DNA of 64,000 bases from an uncultured Lachnospiraceae bacterium (GTDB lineage: Bacteria > Bacillota > Clostridia > Lachnospirales > Lachnospiraceae), in assembly GCA_947245585.1 (NCBI GenBank), contig CAMXPV010000001.1, forward strand, positions 1 to 64,000, given 5' to 3'. The notes below the pieces were generated by a model that was given only the letters and a program-made list of their open reading frames with translations, had not been told where the DNA came from and did no database searches. Below, in pieces: positions 42,099 to 52,089 of the stretch. Within the stretch, counting starts at the first letter, position 1. Each line of letters starts with the position of its first letter. A program made the translations under genes and the position numbers.

Positions 42099-42976
42099 TA
42101 CAGATCAACCTCCTTTCTGCCAAAGCCTTTTAATACAAGCTGTGTTATAATAAGCACAAACAGAAAGTAGACAATGGACTGGGCGGAACCAAGGCCATAG
42201 TTATTGTTCGTGAAAGCCTCCTTGTAAATTTGCAGGGTCACGCTGTTTGTCGCCGTTCCCGGCCCGCCTTTGGTCAATGCCAGAATGATGTCAAACACTT
42301 TCAGGCCGTTGGTCAGGGACATAAAAATACAGGTTGTAAAGGAAGGCCCCAGAAGCGGCAGGGTCACTTTGAAAAACTTCTGTCTGCCTGTCGCCCCATC
42401 CACAACAGCTGCCTCCAACACATCCTTCGGCACCGCCTGCAGTCCCGCTATGTAAAGTACAATATAAAACCCAAGCGACTGCCACACGCCCACAAAGGCC
42501 ACCGAATAAAACACCAGATTGGTGCCACCCAGCCAACTGTAATTCCACAGATTCCACTCCGTGATCTCATAGAGTTTTTCAAAGCCGCTGGTGAAGATGA
42601 ACTTCCAGATAAATCCCACAATGGTCATACTCATGATATAAGGGATAAAGAAAACGCCTCTGAAAAAGTTCGCCGCCCGGAATTTCTTGGTCAGCACCAC
42701 CGCCAACGCCAACGCGAAGATATTGGAAAATACCACAAAAAACAGTGTGTAGCGCGTGGTAAACCAAATGGAGGAAAGAAAATCCTCACTTTCCACAAAG
42801 ATTGTCTTAAAGTTCTGCAATCCGATGAACTTTGCATCTTTTGAAATACCGTTCCACTCCGTCAGGGAATAATATCCGCTCAGAACAAAGGGCAGATAGA
42901 TCATCAGGCATACCAGTATGATCGCCGGCAGAGAGAACAGCACCGTCTCCAACTGTCTTTTTGCTTTTCTGCTCAT
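42098..42976 (-). CDS. Sugar ABC transporter permease (MalF type)
   Basis: 292 residues with about six helices and the EAA loop DVLEAAVVDGATGRQKFFKVTLPLLG. The N-terminus is basic (SRKAKRQLETVLFSLPA). It is first in an operon: permease, permease, binding lipoprotein, then GH31 after a terminator. GGAAAGG precedes the ATG. It is divergent from the histidine kinase gene at 43131, which probably controls it with the response regulator. Confidence 0.88.
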   Translation of the reverse strand: MSRKAKRQLETVLFSLPAIILVCLMIYLPFVLSGYYSLTEWNGISKDAKFIGLQNFKTIFVESEDFLSSIWFTTRYTLFFVVFSNIFALALAVVLTKKFRAANFFRGVFFIPYIMSMTIVGFIWKFIFTSGFEKLYEITEWNLWNYSWLGGTNLVFYSVAFVGVWQSLGFYIVLYIAGLQAVPKDVLEAAVVDGATGRQKFFKVTLPLLGPSFTTCIFMSLTNGLKVFDIILALTKGGPGTATNSVTLQIYKEAFTNNNYGLGSAQSIVYFLFVLIITQLVLKGFGRKEVDL

Positions 42977-43130
42977 TACGTTAAAATCCTTTCCACGTTT
43001 TCTTAAATTATAAATTATTCATTTTGACAACAAAATGGAAATTCCCCAACAGTTAGGTGTAAATTTCCGAACAATTATTTATTCGTATTGTCCTATTATA
43101 AGGAATATAGTAAGATGTATTTTGTAGAAA

Positions 43131-45002
43131 ATGCGCGATGCCGTATTTCGCGAAACAGCAGTTTGCACAATTCCAATAAAAAATATGAGATTTCATGCCA
43201 TGATAAAAGAACTGAAAACCCACGCAAAAAACCTGCTCAACCGCACTCCGCTCTGGATCCAGCTGACCGTGCTCATGATCCTGATCACCACCATCATTGC
43301 CGGATACCTGATCTACAAGGACTACACTTCCACCCGGAGTCTCACCATCAAAAATCAGCTCGATACCACCGAGAAGATTCTGAATCTGGAATTGGAAAAT
43401 CTGGACACCTACCTGATGGAGCTCGCCAACTTCTGCATTCAGCCCTACTACGATTCCCGTTTTACCAGAATCGTAGAGCAGAACGCGCCGCTAAACGCCG
43501 ACCAGATTTCCTACGCCAAGCAGCAAATGTTCTACTATTATTATACCCGGAACGATATCCATGACTATGAGCTCTATCTGCTCCATCAGGATCTGTCCAT
43601 CGGGCGCACCGACGGGCAACAGCACATTACCGCAAGCGAAAGCGCTCCGGAGGGCGTGTGGGAGGCGCTCTCGGAGTGTGAGTCCAGTCCCATGAATCAC
43701 AGCATCCGCCCTTCCGATTCCGCAAACCTGATCTATTACCACTCCCTCTTTCAGGTCAAGGGACGGGTCAGCCAGGCCATCGTGCGTCTGGAACTGGACG
43801 ATACCTATGCCAAACAGTTGACGGAAAACCACTCGGCCCACGGAGAAATCCTTTTCTTTCTGAATGACAATGGGGAGATCATATTCTGTAATCAACCGGA
43901 TTTATCAGACAGCGGCACAGAATTGTTAAGCGCGCTTTCCCGGACCGTGGAACACCGGGATGGCTATGAGACGATTGACTTTTCCGGTCACTCTTATTTA
44001 CTGGTGGAATCCGAGAGCAATACTTCCGGGATCCGGCTGCTGAGCCTGACTCCCCTCTCCTACATCGATTCCCAGATCGGGCAGCTGCAAAAGTCCGTCC
44101 TGGTAAGCGGCCTCCTTGTCTGGCTCCTCACCGTCATCCTGATCTACATGCTGCTGCGGCTGCTGACCATTCCCCTGCGAATGCTCTCCGCCCAGATGCA
44201 GAAGACCGGTGAAGGCGATTTCCGTTCCAGAATCGATGCGGAGGGAAGCATTGAAATCCGAAAGCTTTCAGAGAGTTTCAACTCCATGGTCTCCCACATT
44301 GACCAACTCATCAAACGCACCTACGTGGCGGAATTGAGCGAAAAGGATGCCAGACTGGCCGCTTTGGAAGCCCAGTTAAACCCCCATTTTCTGTACAATA
44401 CCCTGCAGGCAATCTCCACGGAAGCGTTGGTCAACGACCAACCCCAGATTCACCGGATGATCACCTCACTGGCCTCCAATCTGCGCTACACCATCAAATC
44501 AGACACATTGGTGCCATTAAAACGGGAGATGGACTATGTGAACGACTATATCTTTCTTCAAAAGATAAGAATGGACGAGGCTCTGGAATTTCACTGCGAT
44601 ATTGACCCGGCCACCGAGGACTGTCTGATCCCCAAGATCAGCATACAGACGTTGGTGGAAAACTCCATCATACACGGAAAGTCTGACAAGGCAGGCGCTC
44701 TCAATGTGACAGTATCGTCACAGTATACTGACAGTATTGTCACCATTCAAGTCCGGGATAACGGGTGCGGCATTGCACCGGAACAGCTTGAAAAATTGTA
44801 TGCGGATTTTGACCTGCAAAAAAATACCGGCAAAAACGGCGGCATCGGGCTTGCCAATCTCCACAGCCGGATCGGGCTTCTCTATGACAGGCCGGCCTCC
44901 ATGGAAATCCATACGCAGAAAAACGAGTATACGGAGATTGTCCTGACTCTGCCCGCCACAAGAGAAACAAACATCCCGGATCAAACAAAACCGGCACCCT
45001 AA
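43131..45002 (+). CDS. YesM-type sensor histidine kinase
   Basis: Up to 623 residues. Membrane helix near 38-58, an extracellular sensing region (about 60-315), a second helix (SVLVSGLLVWLLTVILIYML), a HAMP domain, then the His_kinase motif LEAQLNPHFLYNTLQAIS (phospho-acceptor His) and HATPase_c with DNGCGIAPEQLEKLY and KNGGIGLANLHSRIG. It belongs to the LytS/YesM group that controls carbohydrate genes. The start is uncertain: ATGs at 43131, 43185 and 43200 all lack a good ribosome site; 43200 fits the domain start best. A response regulator gene follows 20 bp downstream. Confidence 0.88.
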   Translation: MRDAVFRETAVCTIPIKNMRFHAMIKELKTHAKNLLNRTPLWIQLTVLMILITTIIAGYLIYKDYTSTRSLTIKNQLDTTEKILNLELENLDTYLMELANFCIQPYYDSRFTRIVEQNAPLNADQISYAKQQMFYYYYTRNDIHDYELYLLHQDLSIGRTDGQQHITASESAPEGVWEALSECESSPMNHSIRPSDSANLIYYHSLFQVKGRVSQAIVRLELDDTYAKQLTENHSAHGEILFFLNDNGEIIFCNQPDLSDSGTELLSALSRTVEHRDGYETIDFSGHSYLLVESESNTSGIRLLSLTPLSYIDSQIGQLQKSVLVSGLLVWLLTVILIYMLLRLLTIPLRMLSAQMQKTGEGDFRSRIDAEGSIEIRKLSESFNSMVSHIDQLIKRTYVAELSEKDARLAALEAQLNPHFLYNTLQAISTEALVNDQPQIHRMITSLASNLRYTIKSDTLVPLKREMDYVNDYIFLQKIRMDEALEFHCDIDPATEDCLIPKISIQTLVENSIIHGKSDKAGALNVTVSSQYTDSIVTIQVRDNGCGIAPEQLEKLYADFDLQKNTGKNGGIGLANLHSRIGLLYDRPASMEIHTQKNEYTEIVLTLPATRETNIPDQTKPAP

Positions 45003-45022
45003 AACCGCATCGGAGGACAACT

Positions 45023-45820
45023 ATGTACAAAGCGCTGATTATTGACGACGAAAAACCGGTACAGATCGCCATCCAGAAATTGGGAAACTGGAAATACTAC
45101 GGGGTTGAACCGCCGCAGCTTGCCCAAAACGGCCGGGACGGCCTACAGGCCATGCACGAATTTCATCCGGATATCGTCTTTGTGGATATGAACATGCCCG
45201 TCATGGACGGTGTCTCCTTCCTGCAGGCCGCCTCCGTGGAATTCCCCGACAGCCAGTATGTGGTGGTCAGCGGTTACGACCAGTTCAGCTATGCCCAACA
45301 GGCGCTCCACTATGGCGCCTGTGAATATCTGCTAAAACCGGTGGAGGAGGACGCGCTAAACAGCGCCATTGAAAAGGCGATCCTGCGTCTGGATCCGGAC
45401 GCCTCCTTTCTGGAACCCCAAAAAGCACAGCGGGAAGAAATCTCCCCCGACGAGGTCGTCTCCATCATCAAAGAGTACATCGACAGCAATTACTGCCAAA
45501 ATATCAAGATTACCATGTTTTCGGAAAAATACTTCTTTTCCACCGAATATCTGACAAGGCTCTTTCGGGGCAAATACGGCTTCACCATCTACGAGTACGT
45601 CCTGAAGCTGCGCATGGAACGCGCCAGGGAACTGCTTGAGGATGAGGACAACAAAATTATCGATATTGCAGGGCGGTTGGGCTATGCGGACAACCACTAT
45701 TTCAGCAAAGCCTTCCGCACCTACTACAAAATCTCCCCCAGCCAGTATCGAAAAGATTTTCTCGAAAAAAAATCGAGCGCCGACGCGCCCGATTCAGAGA
45801 ATGCTGCGCATTCTCCCTGA
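45023..45820 (+). CDS. YesN-type response regulator with AraC DNA-binding domain
   Basis: 265 residues. Receiver domain 1-125 with the DD pair IIDDE at 7-10, phospho-acceptor Asp55 in VFVDMNMPVMDG and the conserved Lys in LLKPVEEDAL. C-terminal AraC-type helix-turn-helix pair (NIKITMFSEKYFFSTEYLTR and KIIDIAGRLGYADNHYFSKAF). It is partner to the YesM-type kinase and probably activates the divergent alpha-xyloside transport operon. GGAGG precedes the ATG. A hairpin without a T-run (45797-45815) overlaps its end. Confidence 0.9.
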   Translation: MYKALIIDDEKPVQIAIQKLGNWKYYGVEPPQLAQNGRDGLQAMHEFHPDIVFVDMNMPVMDGVSFLQAASVEFPDSQYVVVSGYDQFSYAQQALHYGACEYLLKPVEEDALNSAIEKAILRLDPDASFLEPQKAQREEISPDEVVSIIKEYIDSNYCQNIKITMFSEKYFFSTEYLTRLFRGKYGFTIYEYVLKLRMERARELLEDEDNKIIDIAGRLGYADNHYFSKAFRTYYKISPSQYRKDFLEKKSSADAPDSENAAHSP

Positions 45821-45836
45821 TTGGTTTAAATTGCTG

Positions 45837-47285
45837 TTATTTCAAAGCCTGTGCCAAATGATAAATATTTTCCAGAATCTCCTTCGTCTTGGCCATGTCC
45901 TCCACCGTGGCCTCGGAAGTCCTAAGCCCTTCGGTGGATGAAGCCGCAACCTCCTCACTTGTGGCAGACAGATGGGAAATGTTGTCCGAGATCGTCGCCG
46001 TGGACTGTAAAATGCCTTCTATGATCCGCTCTGTCTCTACAATGTAAGCCGAAAGCTCCGTTACCTCTTTGCTCACGCCCTCAAACTTCTCCCTGGTACT
46101 CTCTATCAATTCATTCTGCTTTCTGACGGAAGCCGCCGAATCCTCAATCGTCGTGCTGGCATGCTTGGTATCTTCATTCAGTTCGGCAATAATGCTTGTA
46201 ATCTTGTTGGAAGCATCCTTGGTCTGCTCCGACAACTGCCTGATCTCCTCCGCCACCACAGCAAAGCCTTTTCCGGCCTCCCCGGCGCGCGCCGCCTCAA
46301 TCGACGCGTTTAAAGCGAGCAGATTTGTCTGATTGGAAATACTTAAGATGGCGCCCACAAAGTTCTGTACGTCCTCCACCTTGGCAGTCAGCCTCTCGAT
46401 CACCTCCACCGTGATCCGGCTCGCCTTCTCCACGTTCTCCGCCTGCTGTTTCAACTCATGAACCACCGCAGCGCCTTCCTCCACCGTCTGATCTGTCGTC
46501 CTGGAAGCGGCAAGCATTCTCTGCGTGCCCTCCTCCGCCTTATCCATACTTTCCTGAATATCTGCACACATGGCAGCCTGCGTCTGAATGGCCTCCGCCG
46601 TACTCTCCGTGCTCTCCACAATATTGCCCATGGCAAAATTACTGGTATCGACACTGACCTTCAAATTCTCCAACATCTCCATCGCACTCTCAAAATACCG
46701 GGAGATATTTTCCGCCGTCTGCGCCATCGTCCGGTTGCTCTCCTCCTGCTTTTTGGCAGCCTCCATGATCCCTTCCGTATTTTCCTCGTGGAAACGGATT
46801 AACAGCATCACCGCCCGGATGGACGCAACCGCCGCCAACGTCAGCGTGATCAGTGCAATGACCAGTTCGGTCAAATTATCACTTGCTGTAGTGATACCCA
46901 TAATCAGCCGGATGATGCCGACCAGGAGAGCCACCGTATTGCCGCCTATGATAAGGCGTATGTTCAGATAAGCCATCGCCGCAAAAATCACCGGCATGGA
47001 ATACGTCCATGTGCCGCTCGATGTCCCCAGAAAACAAACCACGGCATACACCACCGCCGCGCTTACCATCAAAATAACGCCGCACCGCTTGGTCGCCTTA
47101 CCTGTCAGATAGGCGGCCACCGAAATGACCATGGCCGTCACCGCCGCGCCAAGCTGCGTCCATGTTCTCCATGTAGGTGAATTGGACATCGCCCACAAAA
47201 CCATTGACACTGCAATATATCCCAATATGATCATTACGATGGGAAACACTGCTCCATTTGCTCTCTTATACTGCTCCTTTGTCAT
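45837..47285 (-). CDS. Methyl-accepting chemotaxis protein with N-terminal membrane domain
   Basis: 482 residues from the ATG at 47285 (AAGGGGG 5 nt upstream); an in-frame ATG at 47327 lacks a site. Five or six membrane helices fill residues about 15-185 with no large extracellular sensor and no visible HAMP domain. The MCP signalling domain follows with the hairpin tip [43 protein letters not shown]. It should signal to CheA, either in chemotaxis or another behaviour. It is a single gene, convergent with the response regulator. Confidence 0.85.
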   Translation of the reverse strand: MTKEQYKRANGAVFPIVMIILGYIAVSMVLWAMSNSPTWRTWTQLGAAVTAMVISVAAYLTGKATKRCGVILMVSAAVVYAVVCFLGTSSGTWTYSMPVIFAAMAYLNIRLIIGGNTVALLVGIIRLIMGITTASDNLTELVIALITLTLAAVASIRAVMLLIRFHEENTEGIMEAAKKQEESNRTMAQTAENISRYFESAMEMLENLKVSVDTSNFAMGNIVESTESTAEAIQTQAAMCADIQESMDKAEEGTQRMLAASRTTDQTVEEGAAVVHELKQQAENVEKASRITVEVIERLTAKVEDVQNFVGAILSISNQTNLLALNASIEAARAGEAGKGFAVVAEEIRQLSEQTKDASNKITSIIAELNEDTKHASTTIEDSAASVRKQNELIESTREKFEGVSKEVTELSAYIVETERIIEGILQSTATISDNISHLSATSEEVAASSTEGLRTSEATVEDMAKTKEILENIYHLAQALK

Positions 47286-47422
47286 AGCAACCCCCTTTTC
47301 GGCCACAGCCGTCCCTTCCGCGGCCATCCCGATTTGTATTACCCTCCCCTAACTTTTAGTATATTCCCATTTATCGCTTTTTTCAAATCTTTTTTGTTTT
47401 TATCCGTAAACGTGGCTTTTCC

Positions 47423-49273
47423 CTAATCCCGTTCCAATATAAGCCCCGTTTTCTGCATAAATTCCGCTGCCCACTCCTCCGTACAGAAAAATACAATGGC
47501 ACCCTGCCCGTTGTCCCCGGTGGCATAAAAATACTTCGTCGATGCCTCCTGCTCCAACAGCTCATTGAAGATGGAGAGCACCCTGCCGTCGATCCAGTCG
47601 TCGTATCCCTCCATATCGTACCGATAGGTCTGCCCCTTAAAGTTCAGGCTGACGGTGATTGTCCCCCTGCCCTTCTCCCAGTCAAAATCCTCCATATCCT
47701 CCCGGATATCGCTTACACTGTCGAGCGGACTTTCCTGCGCCAACGCCAACATACCATTCAAAACCTCTATATAATCATTGGAAATATCAAAGCCCTCAAA
47801 ATCGAACCAGAAAACCTCGGACGAATAGCCGGTCACATTCCAGTCTTCATCATAAGAAGGCCCTCCCATATCCATCAAAAGCCATGTATAGGGGCTCTCC
47901 TCCACCAGATCGTACATATCATATTCCACCATGGAACTTCGTATGGACTCCACCGTCTCCTCCGGCACGTGCAGTCCCAACGATGCAAGCACCTCCACCT
48001 GTTCCTCTAGCGGCACACCATCCGGGTAACCATCCAAACCTGTCATCTCTGCTTCCAAAGTCATCTGTCCACCGGACAGCCCGTGCCAGACATCCAGATA
48101 AATACGCGCCGCAAGCACGCCTGCACACGCCAAAAGGATCAGCCCCAGGATCGTCCAGGTCAGCCATTCCGGCACATAGCGCGCCCTCTTTGGCGGAATC
48201 TTTTGCACGCCGTGGTCCTCGCAGATCCGGTGAAACGCGCCCACCTGCTCCCAACTCACAAAGCTCTCCTTGGCGATCATAATAAAATGCTTCTTGTCCT
48301 TATAAAAAAGGTAAAACGCCTCCTGCGTCTCTATGAGCCACAGAAGCGTATCCCATCCGAACTCATTTTTCATATTCATGGGCATCCATACGGTAACGCC
48401 CTCTTCGGTCAGGGAAACCTGCCACGGGCCGCACATCTTTTCCGCCACCTCCGGCGATTTTAACTGTTTCCTGATCCCCTTTTCCGGGTCGCGTCCATAC
48501 AGCCGCAGGATGAACCAGACAGCAATCAAAAGACTGTAGCAGACGAGCATCCACTGAAACTCCCCCGCAATCAGACACGTACAGACTGACAGCGCAACAG
48601 CCATCACAACGCCCCAGACCAACATGCCGTAAAACCGCGCCGGCCTTCCCAAAGTCCCACCGTTTAACAGATCCGCCGCGCCCTTTTGCAGGCGCACCCA
48701 CCTTTCCCCGTCGAGAAAGAAGGAAAACCGCATGTATTCCCGAGGTTGCGCCTCATCCGTCTCCTGCCCCATCGGGCCTGCAAAGTCCGCTCCTGCCTGC
48801 CCCTGGGGATTGCGAACCATGGCAAGAAACGCCTCTGCCTCCTGCTCACTTTCAAAAACCCGAAGGGGCATGACAAACCATCCCGGCCGTTTGGGACTCT
48901 GAAAATAGCCAAGCATTAGCAAATGTTTTGTTTTGTGGATCAACTGCATGTTCCGGAAAGGAACCTCTGCACTGGTTCCCCTTACCACCTTCAATCGGTT
49001 CCCGTCTATGGAAAAGACCATCCAAGGCTGCCCTTCCAACTGCTTCACGGTGCTCCTGTAATAGTTGATACCCGCAGCCGTCAGCGTGACAGCCATCATC
49101 ACGGCAATGATAACCGCCGCCTCCGGCACTAAAAATGCCTCCGCCACAATGATGAGCAAAAGTCCGAGCCATTTCCCCTTGCGGAGCTTAAACTGCTCCA
49201 GATAGGCGAACCGGCAAAACTCCCGTATTTCCGACAATTCCATGATATATTCGTATTTCCTGCTGCTGTTCAT
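47423..49273 (-). CDS. Large membrane protein with YcxB-like segments
   Basis: 616 residues from the ATG at 49273 (GAGGGGAAA upstream); a longer frame to 49438 runs into the upstream gene antiparallel to codon pattern and has no site. Three membrane zones (about 28-70, 210-255 and 375-398) separate soluble parts. Segments GQPWMVFSIDGNRLKVVRG...MQLIHKTKHLLMLG and CGPWQVSLTEEGVTVWMP...LLWLIETQEAFYLFYKD resemble two YcxB-like repeats. The C-terminal 220 residues form an acidic extracellular domain of unknown fold. Function is unknown. Confidence 0.6.
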   Translation of the reverse strand: MNSSRKYEYIMELSEIREFCRFAYLEQFKLRKGKWLGLLLIIVAEAFLVPEAAVIIAVMMAVTLTAAGINYYRSTVKQLEGQPWMVFSIDGNRLKVVRGTSAEVPFRNMQLIHKTKHLLMLGYFQSPKRPGWFVMPLRVFESEQEAEAFLAMVRNPQGQAGADFAGPMGQETDEAQPREYMRFSFFLDGERWVRLQKGAADLLNGGTLGRPARFYGMLVWGVVMAVALSVCTCLIAGEFQWMLVCYSLLIAVWFILRLYGRDPEKGIRKQLKSPEVAEKMCGPWQVSLTEEGVTVWMPMNMKNEFGWDTLLWLIETQEAFYLFYKDKKHFIMIAKESFVSWEQVGAFHRICEDHGVQKIPPKRARYVPEWLTWTILGLILLACAGVLAARIYLDVWHGLSGGQMTLEAEMTGLDGYPDGVPLEEQVEVLASLGLHVPEETVESIRSSMVEYDMYDLVEESPYTWLLMDMGGPSYDEDWNVTGYSSEVFWFDFEGFDISNDYIEVLNGMLALAQESPLDSVSDIREDMEDFDWEKGRGTITVSLNFKGQTYRYDMEGYDDWIDGRVLSIFNELLEQEASTKYFYATGDNGQGAIVFFCTEEWAAEFMQKTGLILERD

Positions 49274-49313
49274 ATGCTTTTCCCCTCTTCTCATTGACTC
49301 TATTGGACAATTT

Positions 49314-50861
49314 CTACTCCTGCGGCAAAGGAATCGGCTCTGTCGGCATTTCCGCGCCCGGCTCCGCCGTCTCCAACTCTGGCTCAAGCTCAAGGGGAAT
49401 CTCCGCAAGCGGCTCCGGCTCCGTTCCCGGCAGCTCATAACAGATCACCGGGTCACCTTTCTCCACATAGCCGTAAATCTCCTGCGCGATCGAATAGGGC
49501 AGATTGATACAGCCGTGGGAACCGTTCGTCATATAAATATTCGCGCCAAACTCACTTCGCCAGGAGGCGTCGTGCATACCCACATTATTATTAAAAGGCA
49601 TCCAGAAGTTAACCGGCGTGCTGTAAGTTTCCCCATTTAGCGTGGCATTCCGCTCCTTATATGTAATTCCATATATCCCCGGCGGCGTGGCATTCCCCCT
49701 GCTCGGATTGCCGGACACAAAATCGGACTCCAGAACGCATTCCCCGTTTTGGTATAAAAACAAGTGTTGGGCCGTCAGGTTGATTTCCACATAGGAATCC
49801 CCATAATCCGGATCTTCATAGGAAGCCGCCGTCTGTCTGTAGACGGGAGTGCGCTCCCCGCTCTCTCCCCGCTCCAACTGTGCGATCAGCTCCTCTGTCT
49901 CCTCTCCGACATTCATCCACCAACCGTAATCTCCCACATCAATCGTCACTTCTTCCCCATAGCTTGTCATGAATTTCCTTTTGTGAAAGACCGTGTCATG
50001 CTTTTTTCGCAGGGAGTTGACATATTCTTTCACCAGTTCCGGATCAAGCGATGCCCTGCTGCCTTTGCGCACAATCCAACCAACTACAGTGTCCGCGTCC
50101 AAAACCTCCCGCTCTTCCCCGAATGTATAAGTGACGGTCGTGCTCACATAATTTTGCAGCTTCTCGTAAGTTTTCTGAAGCTCCTCATTCTCCAAGGTGA
50201 CCTTTGGCTCTTCATAGCATCCCGCTTCCTCCAGATCGATCTGCTCCTCCAGCCCGCTCACCGCTTCCTTTATGGCCTCGATCGTCTTCTCCCGGTTCAA
50301 TCGGTTTCCCTGTTTTTCCGCTACCAGTTCAAATCCCTGTCCCGGAACATAATCCCCTATGTACGCATCCTTGGGCCCATCTGTCAACTCTTTCTGAAAG
50401 CCCTTAAGCTCCCCGATCTTCTCCGCAAGGGCCGCATCGTCATAAAAAAGCGTCGCCTCCGTCCTGTAATCCGCATCCTGCTTTACAAACCACAAAAAGC
50501 GGTTCTGTCCCTGTAAAATCTCCTCCAGAGACTCCGTGGAAACATAGGAAAGCCCGATCTCCTTTCCGGGTATTTCCTCCTCCAGCGTGGTGCCGTCAGC
50601 CTGCCGCTCAACCACCCGCAGAGAATAGTTCCCAATCTGCTCGCCGAGCTCAGAAATCGACATCCCCGATACGTCCATCTTGTCAATCACCGTGCCGTTT
50701 ACAAAGCAGCTCTGATAACGGCCAAGCCCTGCCAGATAAACCACAAGCAGGATAAAAAGCGGCACAAAAATCAGCCCTGACAAAATCAGTATTTTCCGCG
50801 TTTTCCCTGTGCCTTTTCTGTTATATTCTGTTTTCTCACGGCGTTTAAACGACAGTTTCAT
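49314..50861 (-). CDS. L,D-transpeptidase with peptidoglycan-binding repeats
   Basis: 515 residues. Basic N-terminus and one membrane helix (about 26-48: ILILSGLIFVPLFILLVVYL) place it outside the membrane. Two PG_binding_4-type regions follow (about 80-190 and 225-330). The YkuD domain (about 350-480) has the catalytic motif GSHGCINLPYSIAQEIYGYV with HXnSHGC and an upstream GMHDASW. It forms 3-3 peptidoglycan crosslinks or attaches surface groups. The C-terminus is a Glu/Pro-rich tail (LAEIPLELEPELETAEPG). It lies 40 bp upstream of the YcxB-like gene on the same strand. Confidence 0.88.
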   Translation of the reverse strand: MKLSFKRREKTEYNRKGTGKTRKILILSGLIFVPLFILLVVYLAGLGRYQSCFVNGTVIDKMDVSGMSISELGEQIGNYSLRVVERQADGTTLEEEIPGKEIGLSYVSTESLEEILQGQNRFLWFVKQDADYRTEATLFYDDAALAEKIGELKGFQKELTDGPKDAYIGDYVPGQGFELVAEKQGNRLNREKTIEAIKEAVSGLEEQIDLEEAGCYEEPKVTLENEELQKTYEKLQNYVSTTVTYTFGEEREVLDADTVVGWIVRKGSRASLDPELVKEYVNSLRKKHDTVFHKRKFMTSYGEEVTIDVGDYGWWMNVGEETEELIAQLERGESGERTPVYRQTAASYEDPDYGDSYVEINLTAQHLFLYQNGECVLESDFVSGNPSRGNATPPGIYGITYKERNATLNGETYSTPVNFWMPFNNNVGMHDASWRSEFGANIYMTNGSHGCINLPYSIAQEIYGYVEKGDPVICYELPGTEPEPLAEIPLELEPELETAEPGAEMPTEPIPLPQE

Positions 50862-51016
50862 TCGTCTGGTTTCCTTTACAAAATAGTCTGGCAGAAAAAA
50901 GAATGCTATACTGAAGTTAGTATAACATTCCTTTTCTCAGATTTCACGCCTTTTATATAGTTATTTCAAAACCAAAGTGCTATAATTAAATTAATCGGAA
51001 AAGAGGAAATTGCAAG

Positions 51017-52006
51017 ATGAATCGCACCAGTCTCATCATAATATCCATTACCATCATATTACTTCTCCTGTTTGCTTCCTATCTGTGGCAGCGCAGATAT
51101 CTTACCTATATGCAGGCAAACCTCATCCATGTGATGACACTGCCCCGTTTCTTTTTTTGGATCGGAATCCTCTGCATCCCATTTGATCTCTTCATTATGG
51201 TTCCAACCGTTGTTTTTCTGGACGGAGGTCTTTTACTTGCCTATCTCGTTTTTTATCTCCATATGCTTTTGGGCGAATATCTCTGCATCATGGCTTTTTT
51301 GTGGCGGTGTGTCATAGCGGAGGATTCCCTCACCTTTTACCTGCCCCTCTTTCCGCCAAAAGAGATTCCGTTTCATGAAATCACTTCCGTCAAGTATACC
51401 GAAAACAGGAAGTTGGGCGGTGGCAGTAAAAAACGGTTGGAAGGCTACCGCCAAAAGAAAAAACTTTTTACCGTGGAGGAATCAACCCTTGGATTTGACG
51501 TACTGTACACTGTTTTTCTGGAAAGAGGAAAACTGAGCCCCATTCCACTTAACGGATATAACAAAGAATCGTCAGACTGCGTACCGATTTTGGAAGATTT
51601 TTCCATTACAGAGAACAGGGAAAATGTAATCCGGAGTATCTCTACTTTCTTATTTTTCGCCGTGCTCTGCGCGCTCACAGTCTGGACGTGGACACGGGAT
51701 GAGTTGGAATGGATTTATGTTCTGATAAGCATACTCTTTCTGGCAGTTTCACTCTGCGACATGATCAATACGCTGCTCTGGAAATTGACCGTAGGTTTCC
51801 GCACGATATCCGTCAGAAATTCTTTTGGCAAAACCAAAACCTATGACATACGCCAGATTACGGAAATTCAAGAAACAAGGAATCACCTTGTCCTGTATGT
51901 TGGCGAAAAAAGGGTTGTAAAAATATTCAAGGATCATAAAAATGTGCCTCAATTGGCGGAACGCTTTTACCGCGAAGGAATTGAAATTCGCAGAGTCTAT
52001 CATTAA
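51017..52006 (+). CDS. Uncharacterised membrane protein with PH-like segments
   Basis: 329 residues with four predicted helices in two pairs (about 4-24 and 46-100; 210-230 and 238-258). Each pair is followed by a soluble beta-rich region: DSLTFYLPLFPPKEIPFHEITSVKYTENRK and FRTISVRNSFGKTKTYDIRQITEIQETRNH. Such a helix-pair plus beta-domain duplication resembles bacterial PH-like membrane proteins, but I cannot name a family. A GAGGAAA site precedes the ATG. It is a single gene divergent from the L,D-transpeptidase. Confidence 0.6.
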   Translation: MNRTSLIIISITIILLLLFASYLWQRRYLTYMQANLIHVMTLPRFFFWIGILCIPFDLFIMVPTVVFLDGGLLLAYLVFYLHMLLGEYLCIMAFLWRCVIAEDSLTFYLPLFPPKEIPFHEITSVKYTENRKLGGGSKKRLEGYRQKKKLFTVEESTLGFDVLYTVFLERGKLSPIPLNGYNKESSDCVPILEDFSITENRENVIRSISTFLFFAVLCALTVWTWTRDELEWIYVLISILFLAVSLCDMINTLLWKLTVGFRTISVRNSFGKTKTYDIRQITEIQETRNHLVLYVGEKRVVKIFKDHKNVPQLAERFYREGIEIRRVYH

Positions 52007-52009
52007 GAA

Positions 52010-52050
52010 TCCCCCCTGCGGCCGACATGGCAGTCATCAGGGGGGACTTA
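52010..52050. terminator. Bidirectional terminator between the membrane protein and gltD
   Basis: A perfect 9-bp stem (TCCCCCCTG at 52010-52018, CAGGGGGGA at 52038-52046) is followed by CTTATTTTATT on the plus strand. It separates two convergent genes and can also serve gltD. Confidence 0.8.
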
Positions 52051-52089
52051 TTTTATTGCATCGTTTTTAGTTTACATAACTCAAGCCCT

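Noticed and set aside
45797..45815. Terminator at the end of the response regulator gene
   Set aside because: The 8-bp hairpin has no T-run; it may only be coding sequence.
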